NCBI RefSeq assembly: GCF_000003815.2
Contig: NW_023365699.1
Location: forward strand, 1 to 37,402
Origin: Branchiostoma floridae
Lineage: Eukaryota > Chordata > Leptocardii > Amphioxiformes > Branchiostomatidae
Length of the DNA stretch: 37,402 nucleotides
Direction of reading: 5' to 3'
Positions 22,401 through 28,432 of the stretch are shown piece by piece. Under the pieces are notes generated by a model that ran no database searches, had not been told where the DNA came from, and saw only the letters and a program-made list of their open reading frames with translations. Within the stretch, counting starts at the first letter, position 1; each line of letters begins with the position of its first letter. The position numbers and the translations under genes were made by a program.

Positions 22401-25400
22401 AGGAATGAACTGGGATCCAATAAATCAGTCTGGTGGAGCCTCAAGGAATGAACTGGATCCAATAAATCAGTCCGGTGGAGCCTCAAGGAATGAACTGGAT
22501 CCAATAAATCAGTCCGGTGGAGCCTCAAGGAATGAACTGGATCCAATAAATCAGACCAGTGGAGCCTTGATGAATGAACTGGATCCAATAAATCATACCG
22601 GTGGAGCCTTGATGAATGAACTGGATCCAATAAATCATATCGGTGGAGCCTTGATGAATGAACTGGATCCAATAAACCATACTGGTGGAGCCTTGATGAA
22701 TAAACTGGATCCAATAAACCATACCGGTGGAGCCTTGATGAATGAACTGGATCCAATAAACCATACCGGTGGAGCCTTGATGAATGAACTGGATCCAATA
22801 AACCATACCGGTGGAGCCTTGATGAATGAACTGGATCCAATTAACCATACCGGTGGAGCCTTGATGAATGAACTGGATCCAATTAACCATACCGGTGGAG
22901 CCTTGATGAATGAACTGGTTCCAATAAATCATACCGGTGGAGCCTTGATGAATGAACTGGATCCAATTAACCATACCGGTGGAGCCTTGATGAATGAACT
23001 GGATCCAATTAACCATACCGGTGGAGCCTTGAGGAATGAACTGGATCCAATTAACCATACCGGTGGAGCCTTGATGAATGAACTGGATCCAATTAACCAT
23101 ACCGGTGGAGCCTTGAGGAATGAACTGGATCCAATTAACCATACCGGTGGAGCCTTGAGGAATGAACTGGATCCAATTAACCATACCGGTGGAGCCTTGA
23201 TGAATGAACTGGATCCAATTAACCATACCGGTGGAGCCTTGATGAATGAACTGGATCCAATTAACCATACCGGTGGAGCCTTGAGGAATGACTTGGATCC
23301 AACATGTGAGACCAGTGGATGCTTGGGGAATGACCAGGATCCAATAAACCAGCCACTAGGTCTGGATGCAATAAACCAGAACCAAAAGACCCTTAAAAAC
23401 AATCATGATCCAATACACCACACGATAGAATCCTCAATAGATGCAGAGGATCCAATACAATCAACCCTAGAAGCCTTGAGGAAAGATGTAGATGAAATAC
23501 ACCACGACATGGAAGCTCTGAAGAATGATAAGGATACAAAACACAACACCTTGGACACCTTGATGAAAGAAGCTCACCTTCTCAACAACATTGAGTGGAT
23601 TAATTTGACGGACAGTGGGACTGTGAGGTAAGGTCTTGCAAAGTTATTGCACAGCCATTACAAACACTGCTTAAAACCACAAGTTCAACACAGAACTTAT
23701 GAAACAACTGGAAAGAGAGTAATGATGTACCAGAGGAAATGATGTGTAGAATACCACAAGTGAATTGAAACATTGCAAATTGTCAAAGCAAATTCAGGTA
23801 GAGCACTTACATTTTTTATACACTATTCCTTAGTTATATACCAATACCGGTAGATGTTTATAGATCAGATTAGACTATATTTGTCTGATAGCAATGTCTT
23901 GACTCATTTTTCTTAGTGTCAGCATCAGCACACTCGACCACAGCATCAGCACACACTGCCACTGTGGAAATCACCGTCCTTTGGAAGTGCCAAATCCCAG
24001 GAGGGAATACGTGACTCTCGAATGTGTACTGCTTATGCAATGTGTATGTCTCTGCTGTGTGCTTCCCCTCACAATCCTGTCAATGCAGTCGCATTATAAG
24101 GTCAGCAAAATCCCATAAGAATTCATCATCTAGTTAATTCTGATGGAATATGAAGTTCCACTTACGTTGTTATATTAGTAATCTAAATTGTATTAAACTT
24201 CAAGTATTGTGTTGAAAATGCAATAAGTCCAATCTGCATGAAAAGAGCCCAATGAAAATGTATTTGAAGGAAATGAACAAAAATTCAATCAATAATAGAT
24301 TTGAAGCTATTGAATCATAGTACATTGGTTCATTCATTCAAGTTACATTATTACAAAAATCAAACAAACACTTGAATGATGGAAAGATATATGATTCGTG
24401 TCTATATGGCAGTAGGCAATTTCAAACATATCTTCGTGAAAATCCTGCTGAAAAAAAAGACTGAAGGCTCAGTTTAAGTGGCAAAGTTTTGATGTATACT
24501 GAATACAAACTGAAAACTAATACAATATACATGTAACTGCAGTGATCTACGAATTCCTTCACAACGGGTGAAATAAAAAAGCAGTCACATTGGCAATGCA
24601 AACCACTATCTCATTATACCTTGAGGTACTGTTGAATTCGACAATATATACAAACATACCTTCTTCACCAAGTGCCACAGTGCCGCCAATGAACTCCAAC
24701 ATGCCTCCAGCAAAGTCCAACATGCCTTTTGCAAAGGTGCTGTGTTTTTGAGATGTAAAATGTAACGCAAGTAGTAAAATACCTCCGCCGTACCTTGCAG
24801 TGCCTTCATCATGCCACCACCATGCCGGCAACAAAACAATAATGTCAAATTCAGGATTATACGTATGTTGTATAATATTATGTTATTTACACCAAGTATC
24901 AAAAGTGAACATCCTTTTATCACTGCAATTCTATTTCCGATGCAGTTCGTATCACCAACAGTATGAGCCAATAGGCACAAATATGCGCACGAGCTGAACG
25001 CCAATGTGCCCTCTACAGGCTATTACTAATTCTGTAACAGTACATTTGTAAGATGTACTTTTACAGTACCTCTGCTCAGTGAGATAGGGGCTATAAAGCA
25101 ATATAAAGATATAAAGCAATTTACAAACTTTCTACAGAATCATACTTTGGTCAGAAATCAGCATACATGTAGAATTCCTTCTCAAACATACTGCAGGTCA
25201 GGAAGGGACTACCTGATGATAGTAATCAAACCATGGGAAAGGCCAAAGAGGAGATTATGATCTGCCATGGAGCATCAACACATGACATCGATATCACAGC
25301 TGTATTTGGACATGGAACCCATGTGAAGGGTGCAAGTGAGTCAAAGGAACAGGATACCTTTGTTAAAGGTGAGAATACTCCATTCATGCTGTTTCTTCAG

Positions 25401-26219
25401 TAGAGCTATATCTGAGATGATTACTAACCCTGCACAGGAAACCAGGAGAGACATCCAGCACAGAAATCAATTTGAACAAAGGATTTTAAGCTGTGTGGCA
25501 AAATAGAATGCCTGCACGTTGAGTGCCTTCTAGGTATAGCAGTCATTCTCAACTTAGGTACATGATATTTTTGAGTGGTAGCGCAATGAGAGTTTGCTAT
25601 ATGTACGGCTTGCGTTTTTGGCCAAGCACACCAAGTGATCTCTACAGTCTACTCCTTTAGACAAGTTTATTGGGCTCTTTTATGAGCAGATATTTAAGAG
25701 TTAAGGCTGATGCACAAAGCTTTCTCGAGCACGGGGCAATGAGCTTTATGCCCCCCTCTAAAAAACTGAAACGACTAATTTCCAGTCACATACAGAGTCA
25801 GGTGCAAACCCGCAGCTGCTGGCTCCATAGAATTTGAACCAGATGTGGCGAGTGCCCAAACAGAAATAGCACAGAAAATTCTTGACTGTTGGAAAATTTA
25901 CAGGAAGAAAATCTAAGGAGTAAAAAATTTAGCTCATCATCTTCCTTCCATTTCTTTTTCAGGAACAGCACGGCTGTTCCAACAAGCAGTCCAAGCTGTC
26001 GACTTTGCCAACTATGGAGTGCAGTTTGGCCTCTCAGACCATGAGATACACCACATCGTCAACACAGAAGCTGTCGCCGTGCAAGAGCAGGCTGCCAAGA
26101 AGTACCAGGCTTGGAACAGGGATGGCCAGAAGGGGAGGGAGAGTGACTTAAGGGATGACGTAGTGGCTGAAAGAATCCAGCAGCTCCCTCGCATGTTGTC
26201 TCAGTATAAGCGGGAGTAA
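7206..26219 (+). CDS. Ankyrin-array gene with TM and death-like domain (gene span)
   Basis: Span of one gene model assembled by joining exons whose phases agree. Order: signal peptide and Cys-rich segment; basic linker; ankyrin entry exon; 23 single-repeat 99-bp exons with 8- and 13-codon mini-exons; 93-bp cap exon; transposon-derived half repeat; 14-residue repeat array and coiled coil; transmembrane segment; linker with RHIM-like motif; death-like last exon with stop at 26217-26219. Ankyrin repeats are protein-binding modules and death-fold domains recruit signalling partners. The function here is inferred from that family knowledge. The ATG at 8774 (context GAAAAATGG) is an alternative start that would give a cytoplasmic protein, so the two upstream exons may belong to another transcript. 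The scaffold gap at 22293-22392 means the full protein cannot be read. Confidence 0.6.
7841..8059. mobile_element. Small foldback MITE
   Basis: Inverted ends AGTTAACCTTTATCCGCAGG (7841-7860) and its near complement ending at 8059 (one mismatch over 25 bp). Inside lies a second inverted pair, ATATCAAGTCGACGGAC near 7908 and GTCCGTCGACTTGATAT near 7983. No clear target duplication. It sits in the intron after the signal-peptide exon. Confidence 0.65.
8212..8307 (+). CDS. Basic linker exon
   Basis: 32 codons, phase 0 on both sides (ttgcaccag|GGAAGA and CTGAAA|gtatgt), open throughout, so it joins both neighbours in frame. It codes a Ser/Lys/Gln-rich segment ending in MTRRRRRLK, a run of five arginines that could be a furin-type cleavage site or a nuclear localisation signal. 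No hydrophobic segment. Support is splice signals and phase only. Confidence 0.4.
8605..8725. mobile_element. Truncated copy of the foldback MITE
   Basis: Starts with the same terminal sequence as the 7841 element (TAATGCTAGTTCACCTTTAT) and keeps a decayed version of the inner ATATCAA...TTGATATCCCT pair, but has no right terminal repeat. Confidence 0.5.
8750..8896 (+). CDS. Ankyrin entry exon (N-cap repeat)
   Basis: 49 codons, phase 0 in and out. It contains an ATG at 8774 in good context followed by [20 protein letters not shown], a typical way for a cytoplasmic ankyrin protein to begin, then the helix [15 protein letters not shown]. The first-position TPL motif is replaced by LKHLFKAA, as expected for an N-terminal capping repeat. 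This is the most diverged repeat of the array and the best candidate for the true start if the signal-peptide exon is not joined. Confidence 0.75.
9035..10505 (+). mobile_element. 5'-truncated LINE (CR1/L2/jockey group)
   Basis: Remnant of a non-LTR retrotransposon inside the ankyrin gene's second-largest intron. It keeps the C-terminal part of the reverse transcriptase and a long AT-rich 3' UTR. The UTR holds a direct repeat of about 70 bp at 9934 and 10202 and, near the end, a stem-loop AAGCCGTTAGGCTT (about 10403). It finishes with AATAAATAAACTAAA near 10490-10502. No clear target duplication found. Confidence 0.75.
9191..9925 (+). pseudogene. Reverse transcriptase C-terminal fragment of a LINE
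   Basis: 244 codons. The segment [14 protein letters not shown], then [17 protein letters not shown], then [20 protein letters not shown], is the region following the catalytic palm in jockey/CR1/L2-type reverse transcriptases (a K-T...F LG..D..L.W..H pattern). The catalytic YxDD box is absent and the sequence upstream of the first Met is interrupted, so the copy is 5'-truncated and dead. The reading frame itself is intact to its stop, which suggests a fairly young insertion. Confidence 0.8.
10510..11690. other. Intronic sequence, nothing recognised
   Basis: No exon or ankyrin relic seen. A 12-A run lies near 11168. A CpG-richer patch at about 10590-10720 was examined and no promoter could be supported. 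Confidence 0.3.
11695..11856 (+). pseudogene. Relic of an ankyrin exon unit
   Basis: The end of a repeat exon (ACAAGGCTACTCGG) is followed by the standard repeat-intron start (gtaaggtggatacaaaag). It is preceded by intron-tail-like sequence, with the first four fifths of the exon missing. An intron-start-like stretch also lies near 11697. So at least one more ankyrin unit existed here and has been mostly deleted. Confidence 0.55.
11857..12461. mobile_element. Long-TIR foldback element, 605 bp, 10-bp TSD
   Basis: Terminal inverted repeats of roughly 210 bp (11857-12075 and 12250-12461), starting GGTCTGCCTAAACACC and carrying short tandem ACCACAAACG sub-repeats. Flanked by a perfect 10-bp duplication GCTAATACAC (11847-11856 and 12462-12471). 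Long TIRs with 9-11 bp duplications are typical of Mutator-like or foldback elements. No transposase. The flanks rejoin to a normal ankyrin-array intron. Confidence 0.8.
12529..12627 (+). CDS. Ankyrin repeat exon 1
   Basis: Exactly 99 bp, one 33-residue ankyrin repeat ([14 protein letters not shown], then [19 protein letters not shown]). It has the TPL start motif, the GH turn between helices and the GAD loop. Phase 0, tcacag|TTC and CGG|gtaagg. Confidence 0.9.
12737..12835 (+). CDS. Ankyrin repeat exon 2
   Basis: 99 bp, phase 0 ([14 protein letters not shown], then [19 protein letters not shown]). It differs from the array consensus by Glu at position 2 and Ile in the second helix. Confidence 0.9.
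12946..13044 (+). CDS. Ankyrin repeat exon 3
   Basis: 99 bp, phase 0 ([14 protein letters not shown]...GADVNKADQ). Donor CAG|gtaaga. Last unit before a long spacer intron. Confidence 0.9.
13634..13657 (+). CDS. 8-codon mini-exon
   Basis: 24 bp, phase 0 both sides, QRSLFSPM. Strong polypyrimidine tract (ctctctttttcag) and donor ATG|gtacat. It is conserved as a splice-competent mini-exon in the duplicated block at 18848, which supports it being real. Confidence 0.5.
13921..13959 (+). CDS. 13-codon mini-exon
   Basis: 39 bp, phase 0 both sides, [13 protein letters not shown], between ctatttttcag and CCT|gtaagt. It is absent from the second copy of the spacer block, where a deletion removes it. 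It would insert a non-ankyrin loop between repeats. Confidence 0.45.
14427..14525 (+). CDS. Ankyrin repeat exon 4
   Basis: 99 bp, phase 0 ([14 protein letters not shown]...GADVDKAAW). First helix is VAAAYHGH instead of YMAAQNGH, a subtype shared with exons 18, 20 and 22. Confidence 0.9.
14575..14820 (-). mobile_element. Penelope-like 3' fragment
   Basis: About 245 bp interrupting an otherwise standard repeat intron. On the minus strand it contains CTGAAGAAAGTAACAGACGG, then CACCAAAACGTTGGTGTGAA and TAAAG, resembling the conserved ends of Penelope-like retroelements that hold a hammerhead-type core (CUGANGA...GAAAC). The second core box here reads AAAAC, so catalysis is doubtful. Family call from memory of the motif. 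Confidence 0.4.
14890..14988 (+). CDS. Ankyrin repeat exon 5
   Basis: 99 bp, phase 0 ([14 protein letters not shown]...GADVDMAEL). Preceded by the second intron type of the array (tail ...ttcagatattcattaaca). Confidence 0.9.
15102..15200 (+). CDS. Ankyrin repeat exon 6
   Basis: 99 bp, phase 0 ([14 protein letters not shown]...GADVDKATW). Donor is TGG|gtgagg instead of the usual gtaagg. Confidence 0.9.
15314..15412 (+). CDS. Ankyrin repeat exon 7
   Basis: 99 bp, phase 0 ([14 protein letters not shown]...GADVDKATR). Confidence 0.9.
15522..15620 (+). CDS. Ankyrin repeat exon 8
   Basis: 99 bp, phase 0 ([14 protein letters not shown]...GADVDKAEL). Confidence 0.9.
15734..15832 (+). CDS. Ankyrin repeat exon 9
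   Basis: 99 bp, phase 0 ([14 protein letters not shown]...GADVDKAEL). Its upstream intron is the same as that before exon 7, 420 bp earlier. Confidence 0.9.
15945..16043 (+). CDS. Ankyrin repeat exon 10
   Basis: 99 bp, phase 0 ([14 protein letters not shown]...GADVDKATR). Differs from exon 9 only at the last two residues. Confidence 0.9.
16157..16255 (+). CDS. Ankyrin repeat exon 11
   Basis: 99 bp, phase 0 ([14 protein letters not shown]...GAEVDKATR). First of a run with Glu in the GAE loop. Confidence 0.9.
16375..16473 (+). CDS. Ankyrin repeat exon 12
   Basis: 99 bp, phase 0 ([14 protein letters not shown]...GAEVDKATR). Part of a 218-bp tandem pair with exon 13. Confidence 0.9.
16593..16691 (+). 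CDS. Ankyrin repeat exon 13
   Basis: 99 bp, phase 0 ([14 protein letters not shown]...GAEVDKATL). Identical to exon 12 except the final codon (CTG for CGG); the upstream intron is also identical. Confidence 0.9.
16800..16898 (+). CDS. Ankyrin repeat exon 14
   Basis: 99 bp, phase 0 ([14 protein letters not shown]...GADVDKATR). This is the sequence closest to the array consensus. Its upstream intron has a short tandem ATAACACCAT. Confidence 0.9.
17008..17106 (+). CDS. Ankyrin repeat exon 15
   Basis: 99 bp, phase 0 ([14 protein letters not shown]...GADVDKATR). The TPL motif reads KPL. Confidence 0.9.
17226..17324 (+). CDS. Ankyrin repeat exon 16
   Basis: 99 bp, phase 0 ([14 protein letters not shown]...GAEVDKATR). 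Its upstream intron is of the same recent type as those of exons 12 and 13. Confidence 0.9.
17429..17527 (+). CDS. Ankyrin repeat exon 17
   Basis: 99 bp, phase 0 ([14 protein letters not shown]...[10 protein letters not shown]). The most diverged full unit: the loop Gly before AD is Arg (RAD), which should strain the hairpin turn. Confidence 0.88.
17634..17732 (+). CDS. Ankyrin repeat exon 17b
   Basis: 99 bp, phase 0 ([14 protein letters not shown]...[10 protein letters not shown]). Donor CAG|gtaaga. Confidence 0.9.
17832..17930 (+). CDS. Ankyrin repeat exon 17c, last before second spacer
   Basis: 99 bp, phase 0 ([14 protein letters not shown]...GADVDKAQQ). Donor CAG|gtacaa. In position it corresponds to exon 3, which also precedes a spacer block. 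Confidence 0.9.
17931..19668 (+). repeat. Spacer block, segmental duplication copy 2
   Basis: Matches 13045-14426 in order. It lacks the 13-codon mini-exon and its surroundings (junction near 19005). It has an extra segment of roughly 200 bp near 19063-19266 and a 200-bp unmatched stretch near 18330-18620. A short tandem copy of GAAAGTATAATATGGTCTTT lies at about 18194-18240. Confidence 0.8.
18848..18871 (+). CDS. 8-codon mini-exon, copy 2
   Basis: 24 bp, phase 0, QQSFFGLM; acceptor ctctctttttcag, donor ATG|gtaagt (better than in copy 1). It has three amino-acid changes from the first copy but retains length, phase and both splice sites. Confidence 0.5.
19669..19767 (+). CDS. Ankyrin repeat exon 18
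   Basis: 99 bp, phase 0 ([14 protein letters not shown]...GAEVNKATQ). Duplicate of exon 4 within the segmental duplication. Confidence 0.9.
19879..19977 (+). CDS. Ankyrin repeat exon 19
   Basis: 99 bp, phase 0 ([33 protein letters not shown]). Val to Met at the start of the second helix. Confidence 0.9.
20077..20175 (+). CDS. Ankyrin repeat exon 20
   Basis: 99 bp, phase 0 ([14 protein letters not shown]...GADMNKATR). Its upstream intron is the third type, shared with exon 17. Confidence 0.9.
20285..20326 (+). pseudogene. Truncated ankyrin exon
   Basis: Normal acceptor and first 14 codons ([14 protein letters not shown]), then a deletion removes the second helix, the donor site and the start of the intron. 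Sequence resumes as gaatgaatcagattt inside the next intron. If retained it would run into TGA two codons later. Because neighbours are phase 0, skipping it restores the frame. Confidence 0.85.
20425..20523 (+). CDS. Ankyrin repeat exon 21
   Basis: 99 bp, phase 0 ([14 protein letters not shown]...GADVDKAAR). Confidence 0.9.
20636..20728 (+). CDS. Ankyrin C-terminal cap exon 22
   Basis: 93 bp, phase 0 ([31 protein letters not shown]). The GAD hairpin loop is replaced by a charged helical extension, as in C-capping ankyrin repeats. Donor AAG|gtacaa. Confidence 0.85.
20740..21025 (-). mobile_element. Truncated Harbinger-like MITE, inverted copy
   Basis: Reverse-oriented partial copy of the 1313-1854 element. 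Its terminal repeat (20994-21025) ends in TGGCC followed by TAA (21026-21028), and inner parts match about 1345-1640 of the first element. The other end is missing. Confidence 0.7.
20992..21084 (+). CDS. Transposon-derived half-ankyrin exon
   Basis: 93 bp, phase 0 both sides (cgtctgcag|AGGATG and AAG|gtaaga). The first 34 bp are the Harbinger-like terminal repeat, coding [12 protein letters not shown]. The rest is the back half of an ankyrin repeat ([19 protein letters not shown]) with Pro in the second helix. The frame and phase fit the exons on both sides, so the element appears to have supplied a new acceptor and exon start. Confidence 0.6.
21085..22146. repeat. Intron with AT-rich dispersed repeat, octamer-containing
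   Basis: No exon. From about 21180 to 21760 there are four degenerate units 120-130 bp apart, each with an ATGCAAAT-type octamer (21319, 21448 degenerate, 21580, 21700); the first and last also have ATTTGCAT about 17 bp downstream, followed by ATAATTAATGA. The stretch near 21190-21290 looks like an interspersed repeat. Confidence 0.55.
22147..23627 (+). CDS. Exon with 14-residue repeat array and coiled coil
   Basis: Enters in phase 0 after tgctttccag and leaves in phase 2 at GTGAG|gtaagg. The first 48 residues ([17 protein letters not shown]...) are helical and glutamine-rich. After the assembly gap come about 22 near-identical 14-residue units ([14 protein letters not shown]), then six diverged units such as [14 protein letters not shown] and [14 protein letters not shown], whose hydrophobic residues fall in 3-4 spacing as in a coiled coil. 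About 20 units carry an N-x-S/T sequon (NQS or NHT). The frame across the gap cannot be verified. Confidence 0.7.
22293..22392. other. Assembly gap, 100 N
   Basis: Exactly 100 N, the usual placeholder for a gap of unknown size. It lies at the edge of a near-identical tandem repeat, so missing copies are likely. Confidence 0.98.
22393..23310 (+). repeat. 42-bp tandem repeat, about 22 copies
   Basis: Coding minisatellite of 14 codons per unit, with GGATCC in almost every unit. Subtypes are ordered: [12 protein letters not shown] at the left, [12 protein letters not shown] in the middle, [12 protein letters not shown] interspersed at the right. The first unit after the gap has one extra G (ctgGgatcc). 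Confidence 0.95.
23917..24100 (+). CDS. Transmembrane exon
   Basis: Phase 2 in, phase 0 out (tttttcttag|TGT, AAG|gtcagc). It codes a Ser/His/Cys-rich stretch ([18 protein letters not shown]) followed by a hydrophobic segment of about 21 residues ([21 protein letters not shown]), long enough for one membrane span and rich in cysteines that could be palmitoylated. Positive residues flank both sides, so orientation cannot be decided from charge. Confidence 0.6.
24101..25196 (+). other. Intron, nothing firm
   Basis: About 1.1 kb between the transmembrane and linker exons. Short internal repeats (CCAACATGCCT near 24697 and 24719) give open frames on the minus strand, but no coding case can be made. 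Confidence 0.35.
25197..25368 (+). CDS. Juxtamembrane linker exon with RHIM-like motif
   Basis: Phase 0 in, phase 1 out (catactgcag|GTC, AAAG|gtgaga). It starts with basic residues (VRKG) just after the membrane segment and continues with a charged helix ([13 protein letters not shown]) and then [20 protein letters not shown]. The VFGHGTHV core has the spacing of a RHIM amyloid motif ([IV]-Q-[IVL]-G-x-x-N-x-[MLI]) with the glycine kept but Thr in place of Asn and no Gln. Suggestive only. Confidence 0.55.
25963..26219 (+). CDS. Last exon, death-domain-like
   Basis: Phase 1 in (tttctttttcag|GAACAG), stop TAA at 26217-26219. About 85 residues. The order [56 protein letters not shown] resembles helices 2-5 of death domains, where a GLSDxEI helix start is followed by a helix with a Trp and a short basic turn. 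The C-terminal helix is short. Other six-helix death-fold members are possible; this rests on pattern resemblance alone. Confidence 0.55.
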
Positions 26220-28348
26220 TAAGCTTAGCAATGATGGGCAAGCAAAGTACATCAAGCTAACTGATCTGAAAAATATTCCTTGCCAAAACATTCCGTGGAG
26301 AATAATTTCTGCAAACCGTAAGACATTTCATGTGCAGGTGAAGAGCAGATATTGTTGTAATGTATCTGTGTGCAGACTGCAGTGACTGTAGACCTTGTAT
26401 AGGACTGTGTGATGTTATGTGATATATCCAGAAAGACTGATAGTGTGATTGTGGCAAATTGAGCTTAATAAGTTTTACGTAATTTAGTACAAGCTTGCTA
26501 AAGACCAGGTAAGTTAGTCATTTAAATGTAGGGCTGTGTCATCCAAGTCTTTTTCGTCCTGTTGGGATGATATATTCAGCACAGATGGGCATGACCGTAG
26601 GTAACAAGACCAGCCTGACACTTGCTGGGCCTGCCACAGGCCTCACAGATAGATTATCCACAGGATAATGCATTCTAATAGTATATCAAAGTCTTTGTCA
26701 TATTCTTAATCAGGATTATTTTGGGGTTTCAAAGAGTGATAACATTTAATATACATAATGTAGATACAGGATTATTATTAAGTATGAATACAAATAAAGC
26801 CAAAATGCACCATACACAGTAGCAGTTACCCAAGCAACTGGATATGATTTTCGAGTTGCCTTGAGTAACCGCTATTTGGAGTATCTTACAACCTGGATTT
26901 CTAACCTTCATCAACGAAAGCTAAAATGATACAGAAGGGAATTTCTAAACTTTTAGTTGCTAAGTTATCAACTATATATGATATGGGACCAACCTATTGC
27001 TATAATGAATGCTGTTTTACCTTGTTCATGTTTAAGTACATGTTTTATTGAGATGGGACTAACCTATTGCTATAATGCATGCTGTATTTACCAATATTTT
27101 ACTGATAATAAACTTGATATGCTGTGGTTAAAATTTCTCCTACTGTGACTAATATCAAGGTGTCAATAAGTTGGATAAAAAAACATCATTCACTCACTCA
27201 CTATCCGTTTTAGTGTCCGTTGGGATGTCATTCAGCTTATCTTGTGTCCTGTCTATCTCAACATTAGCATAATGCAAGTTAAGACATCATATTCTGTAGC
27301 TATTTTCATTAAAATGCAAATTCAAATATCTTTCAATAGCATGTACATTAACAGTACATGTAGTAGCAAGTTTGGATGTAGGGCTTTAATACAGACATAT
27401 ATCTTCGTTAACAGCCTTATTTGACCACTACGTCTTTAAATAATAAGTGTGGTCACATAATTGGTTCGCAATCTACCACCTTTAAAGCTTATTTACATTT
27501 AAGTTGCTAAAAATGAGTCAACAGATAGCATGCATTCTTTACAATTTTATTAGACTGCAACACTTATACATATAGTTATGCACCAAACGCAATACAAAAA
27601 ATGTTGTATAAATCTATTTTTTTCTGACTAAATGCTAACAAAGTGCTCTTTTGAAACAACATCGTCTAATTGTTACATTACTGGAATAAGCTTCAAAGAA
27701 TACTACAATGATGACATACTGTTGCAGTATAATATAAGAAATGTTTGCCAACGGTTGGCAATAAAATTTCCTTTTATCATAAAAAAAAACTTTTCTCAAT
27801 CTAGTGGCATTGGTGTGTTTACATTGAATTCACTGACAGTTAGCACAGTGACCAAACTGCATCCGACTAGAAATTCCAGGTAGCAAAATAACTTTGTTGG
27901 CAATTCAGAAGGCTTACAAAGCACAAGAAATCCAAGTCCAGGAAATCAGCAAAATGTGTCGGCTGAATTCTATATTGTCCCAGCTTTTACACCGCATCAA
28001 GCACAAAAAAACTTTGATTTCATAATCCATTCTGAAAGTATTGTACACAAAATAACCTCCATTAACATTGATCCGTCGAGGTACATAAATCCGAAATACA
28101 GTGGGTGTGAGAGGTCTTTAGTGCAGCACCTTCCAGAATGCACAGTTTACATAATACATATACATATACAGGAGTGCATTATACTAGATGTTGAGTTAGA
28201 AATCTGTTTGGATGTATCTTTCCAGGGTGGAAGAATTGTACCCTGGTGGAATTTATTTTGTAGATGATACATTTATATTGTATGCATCTTTAATCTTTAA
28301 AACACAAAAAACATAAAAGTGGTTTTATCTACCTTCTGCCAGCCTACA
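26220..28348. other. Tail-to-tail intergenic region
   Basis: 3' UTR of the ankyrin gene and spacer before the GPS2 stop codon. Candidate plus-strand polyadenylation signals AATAAA at about 26793 and 27106. Direct repeat of about 40 bp near 26985 and 27055 (GGGACCAACCTATTGCTATA type). Several short open frames lack any support. Confidence 0.4.
28289..28294 (-). terminator. Candidate GPS2 polyadenylation signal
   Basis: ATTAAA on the minus strand about 55 bases after the GPS2 stop codon. Confidence 0.3.
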
Positions 28349-28432
28349 TTATTGGTAGTAGCCAGGTCTGGTCTGCTGTAGGTAGGTACCGTGGGGAGGG
28401 GGGTGTCTGGTCGCGCCCTGTGGGAAGGCAGT
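28349..28432 (-). CDS. GPS2: GPS2 terminal exon
   Basis: 28 codons including stop, phase 0 entry (ccttccacag|ACTGCC). Pro/His-rich, ending TRPGYYQ-stop, in line with the aromatic C-terminus of vertebrate GPS2. Confidence 0.8.
   Translation of the reverse strand, partial: TAFPQGATRHPPPHGTYLQQTRPGYYQ

Noticed and set aside
22393-23310. CRISPR-like regular array
   Set aside because: Units are contiguous with no unique spacers, in frame and coding, in a eukaryotic gene.
22525-23402. Long minus-strand open frames (247 and 157 codons) across the 42-bp array
   Set aside because: The period is a multiple of three, so any stop-free frame of one unit stays open. The plus-strand frame has splice sites and diverged flanking units; the minus frames do not.
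24559-25004. Gly-rich minus-strand frames in the intron before the linker exon
   Set aside because: They derive from short internal repeats; no start context, splice signals or family resemblance.
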